From Kriegella aquimaris (lineage in GTDB: Bacteria > Bacteroidota > Bacteroidia > Flavobacteriales > Flavobacteriaceae), in contig NZ_FNGV01000006.1 in the NCBI RefSeq assembly GCF_900103215.1, forward strand, positions 186,001 through 250,000: a DNA stretch of 64,000 bases, in the 5' to 3' direction. This document shows, one piece after another, positions 63,605 through 64,000 of the stretch; position 1 is the first letter of the stretch, and every line of letters starts with the position of its first letter. The notes below the pieces were generated by a model that was given only the letters and a program-made list of their open reading frames with translations, had not been told where the DNA came from and searched no databases. The translations under genes and the position numbers were made by a program.

Positions 63605-64000
63605 ATGAAAAAAATTGTTTTTGCGGTAATGAGTCTTCTTTTAGGAGTGAACACCTTCGCGCAGACCGAGATTACCGGTACTATTAAAGACAACAGCGGT
63701 GAGCCCATTCCTGGGGCGAATATTCTTCTGGTTAATAGTACTTCGGGTACTACATCTGATTTTGATGGCAATTATATTTTTACGACTGATTTGACTGGCA
63801 ACCAAATTCTTCGTGTTTCTTACTTGGGATTTTCCACTTTGGAGAAATCGGTTGAACTTGACGGTACATCATTAAACGTAGATTTTGTTCTTCAAGAAGG
63901 AGGGCAACAATTGGATGAGGTGGTTTTGACCGCATCTAGTACGTTCAGGTCTCAAAAGCAGGCTCCGTTGTCTATCAGCTCGGTAAAAATGAAAGAGATA
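63605..64000 (+). CDS. SusC-family TonB-dependent receptor, N-terminal part (3' truncated by window)
   Basis: The frame is open from ATG 63605 to the window end (132 residues). A signal peptide, MKKIVFAVMSLLLGVNTFAQ, is followed by a carboxypeptidase-D-regulatory-like domain (TGTIKDNSGEPIPGANILL, TSDFDGNYIF, YLGFSTLEKSVEL) and the linker LDEVVLTASSTFRSQKQAP, which is the start of the TonB plug. There is no STN domain, so this receptor is not of the sigma-transducing kind; control by the divergent LacI regulator is more likely. Confidence 0.92.
   Translation, partial: MKKIVFAVMSLLLGVNTFAQTEITGTIKDNSGEPIPGANILLVNSTSGTTSDFDGNYIFTTDLTGNQILRVSYLGFSTLEKSVELDGTSLNVDFVLQEGGQQLDEVVLTASSTFRSQKQAPLSISSVKMKEI

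Overview
The window looks like a chromosomal segment of a marine-type member of the Flavobacteriaceae (Bacteroidota). Several signs agree. There are SusC/SusD pairs, and type IX secretion (T9SS) type-B sorting domains ending in a basic dipeptide. A SecDF fusion, a Bacteroidota-style rho with a long charged insert, and class II ProS are present. Start codons lack Shine-Dalgarno sequences, and promoters carry the TAnnTTTG -7 box with an upstream TTG. Base composition is moderately AT-rich. No phage, transposase or CRISPR array was seen.

Layout. 1-7 kb: the tail of an OmpA-domain protein, a NIPSNAP protein, an MFS transporter, an NYN/OST-HTH protein, a tandem pair of small secreted paralogues, a DUF2911 protein and asnB. 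7-13 kb: a signalling island on the minus strand, with a TPR sensor kinase/LuxR regulator pair, an IPT/TIG-NHL lipoprotein, an orphan secreted protein and a broken leucine-rich-repeat gene. The upstream leader of the broken gene is clearly related to the leader of the NHL gene. 13-26.5 kb: housekeeping genes gyrB, mdh, secDF, a ModF-like ABC protein, a GNAT, a DUF192 protein, lgt, yidD, cysS and folE. 26.6-33 kb: two paralogous T9SS type-B proteins, a FadL/OmpP1-type porin and a very low-complexity lipoprotein. 33-39 kb: proS, twin tRNA-Glu genes, rpsT, two orphan envelope proteins and rho. 39-50 kb: a DUF4293 protein, a sialate O-acetylesterase, a phosphoesterase, truA, an ABC exporter, cdaA (c-di-AMP synthase), folP, DUF1599, DoxX, tpiA, prmA and clpS.

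50-64 kb is a glycan-utilisation region. An ECF sigma factor and FecR anti-sigma precede a SusC with an N-terminal STN signalling domain, then SusD, a small lipoprotein, a CBM9-like protein and a GH97 glycosidase. These fit a trans-envelope induction circuit in which substrate binding to SusC/SusD is relayed through STN and FecR to the sigma factor. Next come a BLUF blue-light sensor and a divergent lacI/susC pair sharing an intergenic LacI-type dyad. The second susC runs off the window end and probably opens another carbohydrate locus.

The most interesting observations are four. First, the duplicated 45-bp upstream element plus leader shared by the NHL gene and the LRR relic, next to a two-component system that may control both. 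Second, the BLUF sensor inside the polysaccharide locus. Third, the half-dead tandem ABC ATPase. Fourth, the probable TTG starts of cdaA and truA. Family names come from reading motifs by eye; no database search was run.
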